Assembly: GCF_003259175.1 (NCBI RefSeq)
Contig: NZ_QGOK01000005.1
Location: 1-64,000, forward strand
Source of the DNA: Marinomonas shanghaiensis
GTDB taxonomy: Bacteria; Pseudomonadota; Gammaproteobacteria; Pseudomonadales; Marinomonadaceae
Reading direction: 5' to 3'
Length of the DNA stretch: 64,000 nt
Below are positions 1 through 8,426 of this stretch, piece after piece. Made by a program: the position numbers and the translations under genes. Under the pieces are notes generated by a model. That model worked only from the letters and a program-made list of their open reading frames with translations, had not been told where the DNA came from and searched no databases. Numbering within the stretch: position 1 is the first letter of the stretch; the number at the start of each line of letters is the position of its first letter.

Positions 1-2
1 TC

Positions 3-380
3 AGTGCTGAGGAATACTTTTTTATCTGCCAGCGATATATTGAGTTAAATCCCGTTAGAGCTAATATGGTCGCTCATCCAGCTGACTACCAATGGTCGAG
101 CTATCGCTTTCACGCTCAGGAGTCACTGGATCTACAAAGTGAGCTCTGGCAACCACATGAACTTTATCTCAAGCTGAGCCGTCAGCAGGAAACGCGAGCG
201 AAGCGTTACCAAGACTTATTCAAATACCACATCCCAGAAGAAGAACTCGGACGAATTCGATCTGCTACGCATTCAGATATGGCACTGGGAAACGAACGTT
301 TTAAAGAGGAGATCGAGAAGCTAACGGGTAGGCGAGTGACGCCAAGAAAGCGCGGTAGGAAACCGAGTCAGATGGACTAA
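3..380 (+). CDS. REP-associated (IS200-like, Y1) transposase, C-terminal part
   Basis: This is the tail of a transposase whose 5' end lies before the window: the frame is already open at base 3 and reads RYIELNPVRANMV followed by PADYQWSSYRFHA, a signature of the IS200-like transposase family that mobilises or maintains REP-type repeats. The internal ATG at 66 is therefore not the start. The catalytic HUH and Tyr residues lie upstream and cannot be checked. The C-terminus is basic (RKRGRKPSQMD). The last third of the gene is duplicated in tandem just downstream, which suggests active rearrangement here. Confidence 0.8.
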   Translation, partial: SAEEYFFICQRYIELNPVRANMVAHPADYQWSSYRFHAQESLDLQSELWQPHELYLKLSRQQETRAKRYQDLFKYHIPEEELGRIRSATHSDMALGNERFKEEIEKLTGRRVTPRKRGRKPSQMD

Positions 381-535
381 ATTTTCATCTGACCCCAATT
401 GTTCTAGATATGGCATTGGGAAACGAACGTTTCAAAGAGGAGATCGAGAAGCTAACGGGTAGGCGATTGACGCCAAAAAAGCGCGGTAGAAAATCGAGTC
501 AGATGGATTGATTTTTCATCTGACCCCAATTGTTC
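274..535 (+). repeat. 131-bp tandem duplication of transposase 3' end
   Basis: Bases 274-404 and 405-535 are two adjacent copies of one 131-bp unit covering the last 34 codons of the transposase, its stop codon and the trailer ending in TGACCCCAATTGTTC. I count about nine differences between copies. Copy 2 keeps an open frame from an ATG at 410 to TGA at 511 encoding the same 33-residue tail with a few substitutions, but it is offset from the parent frame because 131 is not a multiple of three. The copies have diverged, so the duplication is not very recent. Confidence 0.9.
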
Positions 536-581
536 CTAATTTTCATCTGTTCCTAATTTTCATCTGACCCCAATTGTTACA
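381..581 (+). repeat. Short trailer repeats (TTTTCATCTGACCCCAATTG)
   Basis: The motif TTTTCATCTGACCCCAATTG occurs after transposase copy 1 (near 383), after copy 2 (near 513) and again near 558. A 17-bp unit TTCCTAATTTTCATCTG is repeated head to tail at 533-549 and 550-566. These repeats sit directly downstream of a REP-type transposase and may be the element's own end or substrate sequence, but no stable REP hairpin is obvious in them. Confidence 0.7.
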
Positions 582-698
582 ATTGTTCTACCAATGATTC
601 GCCAGTGACATCATTGTTGATGGTTAGACTAAACATTGTTTAGTCACCCTGACCCCAAAGAGCTAAAGGGCTGCCACGAACTATCATTTTTCATTTTT

Positions 699-722
699 AA
701 AAGAGCATTATGCTCTTTTTTT
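699..722 (+). terminator. Rho-independent terminator
   Basis: AAAAGAGCA-TTA-TGCTCTTTT forms a short perfect hairpin followed by a run of T on the plus strand. It would end transcription from the transposase direction. The stem is AT-rich, so efficiency is uncertain. Confidence 0.65.
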
Positions 723-993
723 ACACCTGATTTATATCACTGCGCTGAAGTCGTAATCTAGCTTAATTTTCATTTAACCCCTAGATCGATGCATTTGCCC
801 ACCTAGGTCGATGGGGCGACGAGAGGCTTTTAGTAAGCGGAAAGGGAAAGCGAGTCAGATCTGTTTGTGTGAGTGAATGTTAGGTGAGTTTTAAATAAAA
901 GCATTTAAAATCAATTGTTTAATGCTCTTTATTGGCGATTTTGTGCAGAGTGCGGCTTTTAAAATGCAATTAACTCAAATTTTTTGAAAGCAT

Positions 994-1029
994 AAAAAAG
1001 CCCATTAGTATAAGCTAACAGGCTTTTTT
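994..1029. terminator. Bidirectional terminator-like hairpin
   Basis: AAAAAAGCC and GGCTTTTTT form the two arms of a hairpin with an 18-base loop, giving T-runs on both strands. It lies about 130 bases beyond the minus-strand gene that ends at 1156 and could terminate it. Confidence 0.55.
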
Positions 1030-1155
1030 AAGATTTACATAGGCGGCTAGGTCGTTTATAGACGTCGGTAAGCTGGGAGCCGTTCCAGTTATTACCCTAT
1101 GAAATAAGCATAACAAACGAAGCCTAGAAGTCAAATAGATTTACCATTCAAGCGC

Positions 1156-2166
1156 CTAAGTATCATGTAGAATTGCACTGTACTCATCTATCTCTTTTAA
1201 GATCATTTCTCTGATTTCACTCGTGTTTCTGCCGGGGTTGAACTGCAAAAACAGGTCTTCGGTAATGTGCCAGAGAGCGTCAAGTTGACCGGCTTTCTGC
1301 TCTAATTCTTTCATCTTTGCTTCAGTAGTCTGAAGTGTCATGCTTAAGGCCTCTCCTTGCTTCTCTAATCTATTTTTTTCTAGGTATAGTTCAGAGTTTT
1401 GTTGCTTTAAATTGAGGTAGTCACTTATTCCAATAACAGAGCTTAGTGATTGATCTAAAGCTTTTAAGTCTACTTTACAGAGTTTATGGGGGTAACCGTC
1501 AGAGCGTTGTGGTTCCTGTCTGCCGTTAGTCTTTATTGGTTTGGCTAAAGGCGGAAGTACTCTATTCAGTGACACTGTTTCAATCATGCTGCAAATAGCA
1601 AAGGACTGGGTATTCCGGTTATTGTAATTGATCAGTTTTTTTGTCGAGTCTTGATCTACTTCAAAGCATGTCTTATCTCCAGTAGGAGGCACTTTTGAAG
1701 ATATAGGGACAACTTGGATTCTATTGCCTGTGGCTTTAACAACTATTGCTAGCCTGCGTTTATGCATTTCTCCCAACTGTCTTGAATCAGGGTAGCGCTT
1801 ATTAGATTTAGTGACACCAGAATTTTTTTTTACTGAAGGGATATAACCATAGTCTACTTCAACCAGTGTACCTTTACGGAGTTGACTAATGACACTGCCT
1901 TTTACCTTGTATGTTTTTGAAAGGTATATTTCTTCTTTGTCATTATTTCTTGGCTCTAGTCTTATCACTACATCATCATTATTGGTATGGGCAACTGACT
2001 TAACTATCCAGCGGTGTTGTGAGTAACCATCAAACATTCGTGTAATCGTTATGGTATGGGGATTTTTCGGATAATTAATGTCTGGAAAAAGAATCTCAGT
2101 GATATTGTTGTATTGTTCATCACCTAATTTAGTTGAGGAGCCATCCAGTATGTATGTAACGCGCAT
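1156..2166 (-). CDS. PemK/MazF-like domain protein with C-terminal coiled coil
   Basis: A 336-residue protein. The middle (about residues 95-210) resembles the PemK/MazF endoribonuclease toxin fold: a start like RKGTLVEVDYGYIP, then HKRRLAIVVKATGNRIQVVPISSKVPP, matching the family pattern of a basic/Arg-Pro-type strand followed by hVVPISS. The N-terminal 90 residues are unassigned and beta-like; residues about 245-300 form a probable coiled coil rich in Leu, Glu, Lys and Gln. Typical MazF is about 110 residues, so this is a large multidomain relative. No antitoxin gene is adjacent. It sits at an accessory boundary next to a polA fragment. Family assignment is from motif reading only. Confidence 0.5.
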   Translation of the reverse strand: MRVTYILDGSSTKLGDEQYNNITEILFPDINYPKNPHTITITRMFDGYSQHRWIVKSVAHTNNDDVVIRLEPRNNDKEEIYLSKTYKVKGSVISQLRKGTLVEVDYGYIPSVKKNSGVTKSNKRYPDSRQLGEMHKRRLAIVVKATGNRIQVVPISSKVPPTGDKTCFEVDQDSTKKLINYNNRNTQSFAICSMIETVSLNRVLPPLAKPIKTNGRQEPQRSDGYPHKLCKVDLKALDQSLSSVIGISDYLNLKQQNSELYLEKNRLEKQGEALSMTLQTTEAKMKELEQKAGQLDALWHITEDLFLQFNPGRNTSEIREMILKEIDEYSAILHDT

Positions 2167-2200
2167 AGAATATCCATTTCAGCTTATCTAAATCAATTAA

Positions 2201-2410
2201 ACGAGGCACTTAATGCGCCTCGTCCCAATTATCCCCAACCCCCGCTTCTACAAGCAAAGGCACGTCAATCTGACTACTGTTCTGCATGATGTCGACGATT
2301 TTTTCTTTGGCAGCGTCGATGTCTTTTTCGGCCACTTCGAAGATGGGTTCATCTGTAATTACATGATCATTATCACGTCTAGGTCGGTGCCGGCGAGTCA
2401 GTCGAGCATA
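2201..2410 (-). pseudogene. Decayed duplicate of the polA 3' end
   Basis: This 210-bp segment closely matches 3217-3424, the last 66 or so codons of polA plus the first bases downstream, in the same orientation. The match begins at the shared ACGAGGC just after the polA stop and ends near the GTCGTGCAT/GTCGAGCAT position. In-frame stops and a frameshift interrupt it, while its last part still reads through to NNWDEAH-like sequence. It is therefore a remnant, not a gene. The 800 bp between the two copies contain the Abi-like gene, as expected if an element inserted at, or was captured by, the end of polA. Confidence 0.85.
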
Positions 2411-2415
2411 CCGCT

Positions 2416-3066
2416 TTATATCACAGGCTTACACAATAGTTCACTAACGGACTGTTTGCTATTCATCCATTGGCTCGTTGTTGCGCATCGCCAGTTCAAT
2501 GACTCACGAATATGTGGATAGACATCATATAAACTCGCACTGTTAAATATCGGCTCATGATGACCGCATCGGTTTCTGAATTTTCGTATGATATAGCATG
2601 CGTCTTTTAACGCTTTTCTGATCTCTTGTGGTGTCATGGATGTCGGCGCATTTGGAAAGGTTTTGGTGATGTATGGCTTCCATATGCGGCCATCGTGTCG
2701 GCTTGTGAGCATATTCTCAAACCATACGAATTTGATTTCAGGGAGTAGCTTGCTGACGCCGTGGTAACCGTTACTTAGCGCAGATTGAAGCGTTTGCTTG
2801 TCTAAATGATTGAGAGAGTTTTGAAAGACGGCGTTGGTTGGCCAGTCGCTGCCATAACGAATGCTAATGGCATCAGAGATAGCATTGCGTATGGCGACTT
2901 CGTAAATATGTATTGGAAAGAAAAAGCGGCTGGAAAGCTCGGCATTCCATTCATAAAGTTTCAGCGTTGTCGTATCGCAGCTTTTCCCTATTGAACGAAT
3001 AACCGCTTGTCGATACGTTGAGAATCGATTAATTGAAAGGGCGTGTTCTATTGCAGTGTAAGGCAT
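2416..3066 (-). CDS. Abi-like (abortive infection family) protein
   Basis: A 216-residue soluble protein that resembles the Abi-like family (Abi_2/AbiD/F type). It shows the typical opening (SINRFSTYRQA), a LYEWNAELSSRFFFPIHIYEVAIRNAISDAI segment and the hallmark RKFRNRCGHHEPIF, equivalent to the family RNRxAHHEPI motif of HEPN-like RNases (R-x4-6-H). HEPN-type proteins are commonly RNases used in phage defence; activity here is inferred. The stop codon lies only six bases from the polA remnant, so the C-terminus may have been set by the recombination junction. No signal peptide or membrane segment is present. Confidence 0.7.
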   Translation of the reverse strand: MPYTAIEHALSINRFSTYRQAVIRSIGKSCDTTTLKLYEWNAELSSRFFFPIHIYEVAIRNAISDAISIRYGSDWPTNAVFQNSLNHLDKQTLQSALSNGYHGVSKLLPEIKFVWFENMLTSRHDGRIWKPYITKTFPNAPTSMTPQEIRKALKDACYIIRKFRNRCGHHEPIFNSASLYDVYPHIRESLNWRCATTSQWMNSKQSVSELLCKPVI

Positions 3067-3173
3067 CCTTGCCTCCTAACCTGTCTTGACTGATTAACGC
3101 TTTTTAACTAGCATAGTTATCGAGAGCTTCGGATATCCCTGCTTAGGCAGCCCACCGAAGACAGACGAAATAG

Positions 3174-3202
3174 AAAGCCATGCCTAGCATGGCTTTTTTC
3201 GT
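3174..3202. terminator. Terminator downstream of polA
   Basis: AAGCCATGC-CTA-GCATGGCTT forms a 9-bp perfect stem with T-rich flanks on both strands (TTTTTTCG on plus, TTTCTATTT on minus). It lies about 20 bases beyond the polA stop and upstream of the Abi-like gene, so it probably ends polA transcription. Confidence 0.8.
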
Positions 3203-3223
3203 TTTAGAGCTATGGTACGAGGC

Positions 3224-6010
3224 CTAATGCGCCTCGTCCCAGTTATTCCCAACACCCGCCTCAACCAACAACGGCACGTCTATCTGACTACTGTTCTGCA
3301 TGATGTCGACGATTTTTTCTTTGGCGGCGTCTAGGTCTTTTTCAGCGACTTCGAAGATGAGTTCATCGTGTACTTGCATGATCATTTTCACGTCTAGGTC
3401 GGTGCTTTGTAGCCAGTCGTGCATTTTGATCATGGCGCGTTTGATGATGTCGGCGGCGGAGCCTTGCATGGGGGCGTTGATCGCGGTGCGTTCGGCGGCT
3501 TGTCGCATCATGGCGTTTTTCGCTTTGATGTCTGGCAGGTACAAACGACGACCGTAGATGGTTTCTACATAGCCTTTTTCTTTCGCGCCTTCGCGGGTGT
3601 TTTCCATGTATTGCTGTACGCCTGGGTAACGTTCGAAGTAGCGTTTGATGTATTTGCCGGCTTCTGGGCGGCCAATGCCAAGCTGTTTCGCGAGACCAAA
3701 GGCAGACATGCCGTAGATCAAGCCGAAGTTGATGGCTTTGGCGCGGCGGCGTTGTTCGCTGGTGACGTCGTCTAAGCTGACTTCGAAGACTTCCGCGGCG
3801 GTGGCTTTGTGCACGTCGGCGTCTTTTGTGAAAGCGTCTAATAAGCCCGGATCTTGCGACAGGTGCGCCATGATGCGTAATTCGACTTGCGAGTAGTCGG
3901 CCGCGACCAGTTTGTAGCCAGCAGGTGCGATAAAAGCTTGGCGAATACGACGACCTTCGGCAGAACGAATCGGGATGTTCTGCAAGTTCGGATCAGTCGA
4001 TGACAAACGCCCCGTCGCGGTAATGGCTTGGTGGTACGAGGTATGAATGCGGCCGGTTTTCTGGATCATCTCTGGCAGTTTGTCTGTGTAAGTGGATTTC
4101 AATTTAGACAGCGTGCGGTGTTCCATGATCAAGCGTGGTAGTTCGTGCTCCAGCGCCAGCTCTTGCAAGATAGGTTCGGCGGTAGATGGCTGGCCTTTGG
4201 GCGTTTTTTTGATAACGGGCAAGCCTTGTTTTTCAAACAGGATGACTTGTAGCTGTTTTGGTGAGCTTAGGTTGAAGCTTTCGCCCGCTTCTTCGTGGGC
4301 TTTGATTTCCAGTTCTTGCAGTTTGCCAGCGATTTCGCTGCTTTGAATATGCAGAAGTTCTGGATCGATCAAGGCGCCAGTTTGTTCCATTTTCGCCAAG
4401 ACCGGAATCAGTGGGCATTCGATGTCTTTAAAGATGCTGACCAATTCTGGTGTGGTTTCGATTTTTGGCCAAATTGCTTGGTGCAAACGCAAGGTGATGT
4501 CGGCGTCTTCGGCGGCGTAAAAGGCGGCCACTTCTAAGTCGATTTGGTTAAAGGTTTTTTGCTTGGCACCTTTGCCGGCGATGTCTTCAAAGCTCACATT
4601 GGTGTGGCCGAGGAATTTACTGGCAAGGGTGTCCATGTCGTGGCGGGAGCTTACGGAGTTGTACACGTAAGATTCCAACATGGTGTCGTAGGCGATGCCG
4701 CGCAAGGTAATGCCGTAGTTGTTTAGTACGTTGGCATCGTATTTTAGGTGTTGGCCGACTTTCGCTTGCTTATCGTCTTCGAGCCAAGGTTTAAGCTGTT
4801 CTAGCACCCAGTCGCGGTCTAGTTGTTCTGGCGCGCCGTCGTAGTCGTGGGCCACCGGAACGTAGGCGGCTTCGCCTGCTTGCACGGAAAAAGACACGCC
4901 AACCAGCTCTGCTGCCATGTAGTTCAGCGAGGTAGTTTCCGTATCGAAGGCGACAAGGTCGGCGGCGCGGATTTTTTCTAGCCAAACGGCAAACGTCTCT
5001 TTATCTAATACCGTGGTGTAGTTGGCTTCAAGATCCGATGCGATTGGCGTATCGACTTGGCCGTCTTTTTGTTCAGCGGCGATGTTGCCGACTGTGTCGC
5101 TGGCGCTTTCGACGCTTGGCGCGTTGTCTAGATCGGAGAGCCAGGTTTTGAATTCTAGCTTGGTGTACCACTCACGTAGGGTGTCTTTGTCGGCTTCGCC
5201 GTTTTTCAGATCTTGTGGATCGAAGGGCAGTTCCACGTCGCATTTGATGGTCGCTAAGGTGTAAGACAGCTCGGCCATCTCTTTGTTGTCGGCCATTTTT
5301 TGTTTCATGGTCTTAGAACCACGGAAGCCCAAATCGGCGATCTCGTCTAAGCGATTGTAAATGTCTTTGATGCTGCCAAGACCTTGCAGTAGGGCTAGGG
5401 CGGTTTTCTCACCCACGCCCGGTACGCCGGGGATGTTGTCGACTTTATCGCCCATGAGTGCAAGGTAATCGATGATGAGTTCGGGTGGGATGCCGAATTT
5501 GTCCTTCACGCCTTGGATGTCCATGACGGTGTTGTTCATGGTGTTCACAAGGGTGACGTTCTCTGTGACCAGTTGCGCCATGTCTTTATCGCCAGTGGAG
5601 ACAATGACCTCGCGGCCTTGCTCGCCCACTTGTTTGGCGATGGTGCCGATCACGTCGTCGGCTTCTACGCCATCGATGATGACCAGCGGCAAGCCCATGG
5701 CTTCCACCATGCGGTGAATCGGTTCGATTTGTGGGCGAAGATCGTCAGGCATGGGCGGACGGTGGGCTTTGTATTCGCTGTAAATGGCGTCGCGGAAGGT
5801 TTTGCCTTTGGCATCGAAGATGATGACCATGGGTGAATTTGGGTAGGTTTTGATGAGGCTGCGGATCATGCTGATCACACCGCGCGTGGCGTTGGTTGGG
5901 TGGCCGTCGCTGGTGTGCATCGGTGGAATCGCGTGGAATGCTCGGTAAAGGTAAGACGAGCCGTCTACCAGAACCATAGGTGGAGTATGTGTTTTAGAAT
6001 CCGTAGCCAA
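3224..6010 (-). CDS. polA: DNA polymerase I
   Basis: A full-length family A polymerase of 928 residues, the same length as the E. coli enzyme. It fills repair gaps and removes RNA primers from Okazaki fragments. The N-terminal 5' nuclease is intact (LVDGSSYLYRAFHA, VSTGDKDMAQLV, GDKVDNIPGVPGVG). The proofreading domain keeps its first acidic motif (VAFDTETTSL). The polymerase domain has motif A (DYSQVELRIMAH), the O-helix (RRRAKAINFGLIYG) and motif C with His-Asp-Glu at 881-883, the same numbering as E. coli. All three activities are therefore predicted. A decayed copy of its 3' end lies about 800 bp downstream. Confidence 0.98.
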   Translation of the reverse strand: MATDSKTHTPPMVLVDGSSYLYRAFHAIPPMHTSDGHPTNATRGVISMIRSLIKTYPNSPMVIIFDAKGKTFRDAIYSEYKAHRPPMPDDLRPQIEPIHRMVEAMGLPLVIIDGVEADDVIGTIAKQVGEQGREVIVSTGDKDMAQLVTENVTLVNTMNNTVMDIQGVKDKFGIPPELIIDYLALMGDKVDNIPGVPGVGEKTALALLQGLGSIKDIYNRLDEIADLGFRGSKTMKQKMADNKEMAELSYTLATIKCDVELPFDPQDLKNGEADKDTLREWYTKLEFKTWLSDLDNAPSVESASDTVGNIAAEQKDGQVDTPIASDLEANYTTVLDKETFAVWLEKIRAADLVAFDTETTSLNYMAAELVGVSFSVQAGEAAYVPVAHDYDGAPEQLDRDWVLEQLKPWLEDDKQAKVGQHLKYDANVLNNYGITLRGIAYDTMLESYVYNSVSSRHDMDTLASKFLGHTNVSFEDIAGKGAKQKTFNQIDLEVAAFYAAEDADITLRLHQAIWPKIETTPELVSIFKDIECPLIPVLAKMEQTGALIDPELLHIQSSEIAGKLQELEIKAHEEAGESFNLSSPKQLQVILFEKQGLPVIKKTPKGQPSTAEPILQELALEHELPRLIMEHRTLSKLKSTYTDKLPEMIQKTGRIHTSYHQAITATGRLSSTDPNLQNIPIRSAEGRRIRQAFIAPAGYKLVAADYSQVELRIMAHLSQDPGLLDAFTKDADVHKATAAEVFEVSLDDVTSEQRRRAKAINFGLIYGMSAFGLAKQLGIGRPEAGKYIKRYFERYPGVQQYMENTREGAKEKGYVETIYGRRLYLPDIKAKNAMMRQAAERTAINAPMQGSAADIIKRAMIKMHDWLQSTDLDVKMIMQVHDELIFEVAEKDLDAAKEKIVDIMQNSSQIDVPLLVEAGVGNNWDEAH

Positions 6011-6087
6011 AATAGAACCTCTTTTTAATCGGCGGTTATAGGCTCTATTCTATGTGTTTGAGTGTGTTTTTACAGTTAAAAAAGGAA

Positions 6088-7182
6088 TTAATCTGGCGTT
6101 TTTGTTTCTATTAGGGCGCTAGAGTAAATAACGACTTGGTTGCGACCGTTGCTTTTTGCGTAATAAACCGCTTTGTCAGCTTCCTCTACTAGGTCGAGAA
6201 AATGTGCTTTGGGTTGTATGGTCGATATGCCGATACTGGCCGTGACTTTGTCAACTTGTCGGTAAGGCAATTGATTGAGTGTGTGTTTGAAAATGGGACC
6301 AATGGTAGTGAGTAAATCGTGGCTTGGGTTAACGATCACCATGATAAATTCCTCGCCACCCCAGCGGGCCAAGCCATGGTCGTTGAAGTAAATAGTGCGC
6401 AGGCGTGACGCAAATTCGACCAAGACATGGTCGCCTATGGTATGACCAAACTTGTCGTTGATATTTTTGAAGTGATCAATGTCGATCAATAACACACAAA
6501 TTTTGCTGCCAGAATCCAGTTTGTTGAGCCAGTTTTCAAGCCCTCGACGATTCAATACGTCGGTTAAAAAATCCCGATCAGCCAGTTGTTGAGAATATTG
6601 TAAATCAAAACTAATACTGTTCATATGGTGATTGATGCTGCGTTGATAAGGAATAATCAGCAGTATTAATAAACTGGCAGGGCCAAATAGAAACAGTAAG
6701 TCATAGCCTCTTGGGGTTTGTAATTCGTCCGGATGAGTCAACAAAAAAAGCAGCACGGGAAGCGAGTTGAGTGACCAAGTGATGACCACTAATCTGTTGA
6801 GCTTTTCCGGTAGCATGAGCATGATTAAGGTAGTACTCAAAATAATCATGCCGGAAATAGGCGGAAATATTTCCACGAATTGCCATTTATTTTGCCAAGC
6901 ACCGATGGTGAAGTACAAGGTGTTTGGTACGGACGTCAATAAGATGATTGCGCCATAGGTATTGATGACCCGATGGATTCTTTTTTGAGGGTTCCTGTAA
7001 AGATAAATAAACAGCATCAAATGCAAAAGTGTGAAAAAAGCGGGTTGGAAGGCATGAATGATAAAAGGCGTTGAATAAACGTTGAATAAAACCGCGTAAA
7101 TGGCGCTGCTCAAAATTGTGACGACCAGTAGTCGATATGTGGCTGGAATTAAAATACGGGTGTGGTCGTTTAAATTGGGCAT
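6088..7182 (-). CDS. Membrane-bound diguanylate cyclase (GGDEF)
   Basis: A 364-residue protein with about six hydrophobic N-terminal segments (residues 1-190, MASE-like, 5TM/7TM type not resolved) followed by a GGDEF domain. The active-site loop is GGEEF, with the preceding DIDHFKNINDKFGH metal/nucleotide motif, so cyclic di-GMP synthesis is expected. The inhibitory I-site, normally RxxD just before the loop, reads YFND, so product feedback through this site is probably lost. It is transcribed alone, facing away from thrB, in the same direction as polA. The input signal is unknown. Confidence 0.9.
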   Translation of the reverse strand: MPNLNDHTRILIPATYRLLVVTILSSAIYAVLFNVYSTPFIIHAFQPAFFTLLHLMLFIYLYRNPQKRIHRVINTYGAIILLTSVPNTLYFTIGAWQNKWQFVEIFPPISGMIILSTTLIMLMLPEKLNRLVVITWSLNSLPVLLFLLTHPDELQTPRGYDLLFLFGPASLLILLIIPYQRSINHHMNSISFDLQYSQQLADRDFLTDVLNRRGLENWLNKLDSGSKICVLLIDIDHFKNINDKFGHTIGDHVLVEFASRLRTIYFNDHGLARWGGEEFIMVIVNPSHDLLTTIGPIFKHTLNQLPYRQVDKVTASIGISTIQPKAHFLDLVEEADKAVYYAKSNGRNQVVIYSSALIETKTPD

Positions 7183-7419
7183 GGTTATGTCTTGTTAGTT
7201 GCTTGTTCAAAGTATACATACTTTATCGCCGAATTCTGTTGTCTCTTGGTGAAAAAATGTTCCTGTTCTAGCAAATGCTTGAAAGACTAGGGGCGTGCAA
7301 TAACGCATCTATTTACTGTACTTAGAATTGACCTTTTGGTACTTATTGTGGAGCATAGGCGCTTCAGTGCTTTGTTTCCTTTTTGAGCAAATATTTTCTA
7401 ATAAATTAGGTAGTACCAC

Positions 7420-8385
7420 TTGGCTGTTTACACATCCCTCTCTGACTCTGACATGCGGGCCTTAGTGGCCGATTATTATTTGGGCGAACTGGTTGCCTTT
7501 CAAGGTATTTCTGGTGGTGTCGAAAACACCAATTACTTTTTAAACACAACAACCGGTAAGTATGTGGTGACCTTGTTTGAAGAGTTTCAACCAGAGGAAG
7601 TGCCGTACTTTTTAGACGTGGTCGCCCATTTAAAACACAAAGGATTTAATGTGCCAGCGGCCTTGATCGATATTCATGGCGAGCGTTTGCGCATAGTGAA
7701 AGACCGTCCAACCATTATTGTGGATTGCTTTCCTGGGAGCGGATTAGACAGTACGAATGTAGAAACCTGCCGTCAAATGGGCGGTGTTTTGGCAAAGCTG
7801 CATACGGCTGGTGAAGATTTTGCCACCCATCGGGAAAGCCATCGAGGCATGGCGTGGTGGCACAAAACGAGTGACGCGATTGCATCACAACTGGAACCTG
7901 AACAAGCGCAGCTGTTGTTGTCACAAATCGCGGAATTTGATGCGTTTATTGCGGAACAACCCGATTTGCCAAAAACCACGATTCATGGGGATTTGTTCTA
8001 CAACAATACTCTGTTTGAAGGCAATCAGCTCTCGGCGATCATTGATTTTTACAACGCCTGCCATTCTTGGGTGATGTACGATTTGGCCATCGTGGTCAAC
8101 GATTGGTGTTCAGATATCACCACAGGCGAGTTGGATAAAGCCAAATATAAAGCGTTGATCAAGGCGTATTTGCACGAGCGTGAGGTCAGCCCAGAGGAAG
8201 TCCTCGCTTGGCCTTATATGTTGAAAATTGCGGCCTTGCGTTTTTGGTTGTCTCGTTTAGAAGCATGGCATGGTGCAAAACACGATCCGGAGCGTTTGGC
8301 GCAGCAGCATGACCCTTTGGAGTTTCAGCGTATTTTAGAGGCGAGAGTGCGTTATACCCCGAGTTTAATGGAATCATCACTGTAA
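7420..8385 (+). CDS. thrB: Homoserine kinase (type II, APH-like fold)
   Basis: A 321-residue kinase of the choline/aminoglycoside-phosphotransferase fold that phosphorylates homoserine on the way to threonine. It shows the nucleotide-binding start GGVENTNYFL, the catalytic HGDLFYNN motif (Brenner type) and IIDFYNA. The start codon is TTG at 7420: the resulting MAVYTSLSDSDMRAL matches the conserved N-terminus of this family, and a weak AGGTAG ribosome site precedes it. No other thr genes are close. Its position between polA and the zinc cluster resembles the arrangement in Pseudomonas. Confidence 0.93.
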   Translation: MAVYTSLSDSDMRALVADYYLGELVAFQGISGGVENTNYFLNTTTGKYVVTLFEEFQPEEVPYFLDVVAHLKHKGFNVPAALIDIHGERLRIVKDRPTIIVDCFPGSGLDSTNVETCRQMGGVLAKLHTAGEDFATHRESHRGMAWWHKTSDAIASQLEPEQAQLLLSQIAEFDAFIAEQPDLPKTTIHGDLFYNNTLFEGNQLSAIIDFYNACHSWVMYDLAIVVNDWCSDITTGELDKAKYKALIKAYLHEREVSPEEVLAWPYMLKIAALRFWLSRLEAWHGAKHDPERLAQQHDPLEFQRILEARVRYTPSLMESSL

Positions 8386-8426
8386 GCGCGTTGTTTTGTA
8401 AAAATCAGTCTACTAAAGGTCATTGT

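Larger units (their letters stand above)
536..1155. other. Gene-free stretch with decayed transposase tail
   Basis: No convincing gene is seen in these 620 bases. It holds the short repeats above, a perfect 8-bp-arm palindrome GACTAAAC-ATT-GTTTAGTC at 627-645, two terminator-like hairpins (699-722 and 994-1029), and around 817-866 a reading (RREAFSKRKGKASQI) that resembles the C-terminal tail of the transposase and may be a third, much older copy. The rest is AT-rich and unassigned. Confidence 0.6.

Noticed and set aside
3419..3775. Plus-strand frames opposite polA
   Set aside because: Shadow frames of a conserved, full-length polymerase gene; no ribosome sites and low-complexity hydrophobic content.
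6158..6165. GTAATAAA resembling the ECF -35 element
   Set aside because: It is inside the GGDEF gene and no CGTC follows at the required distance.
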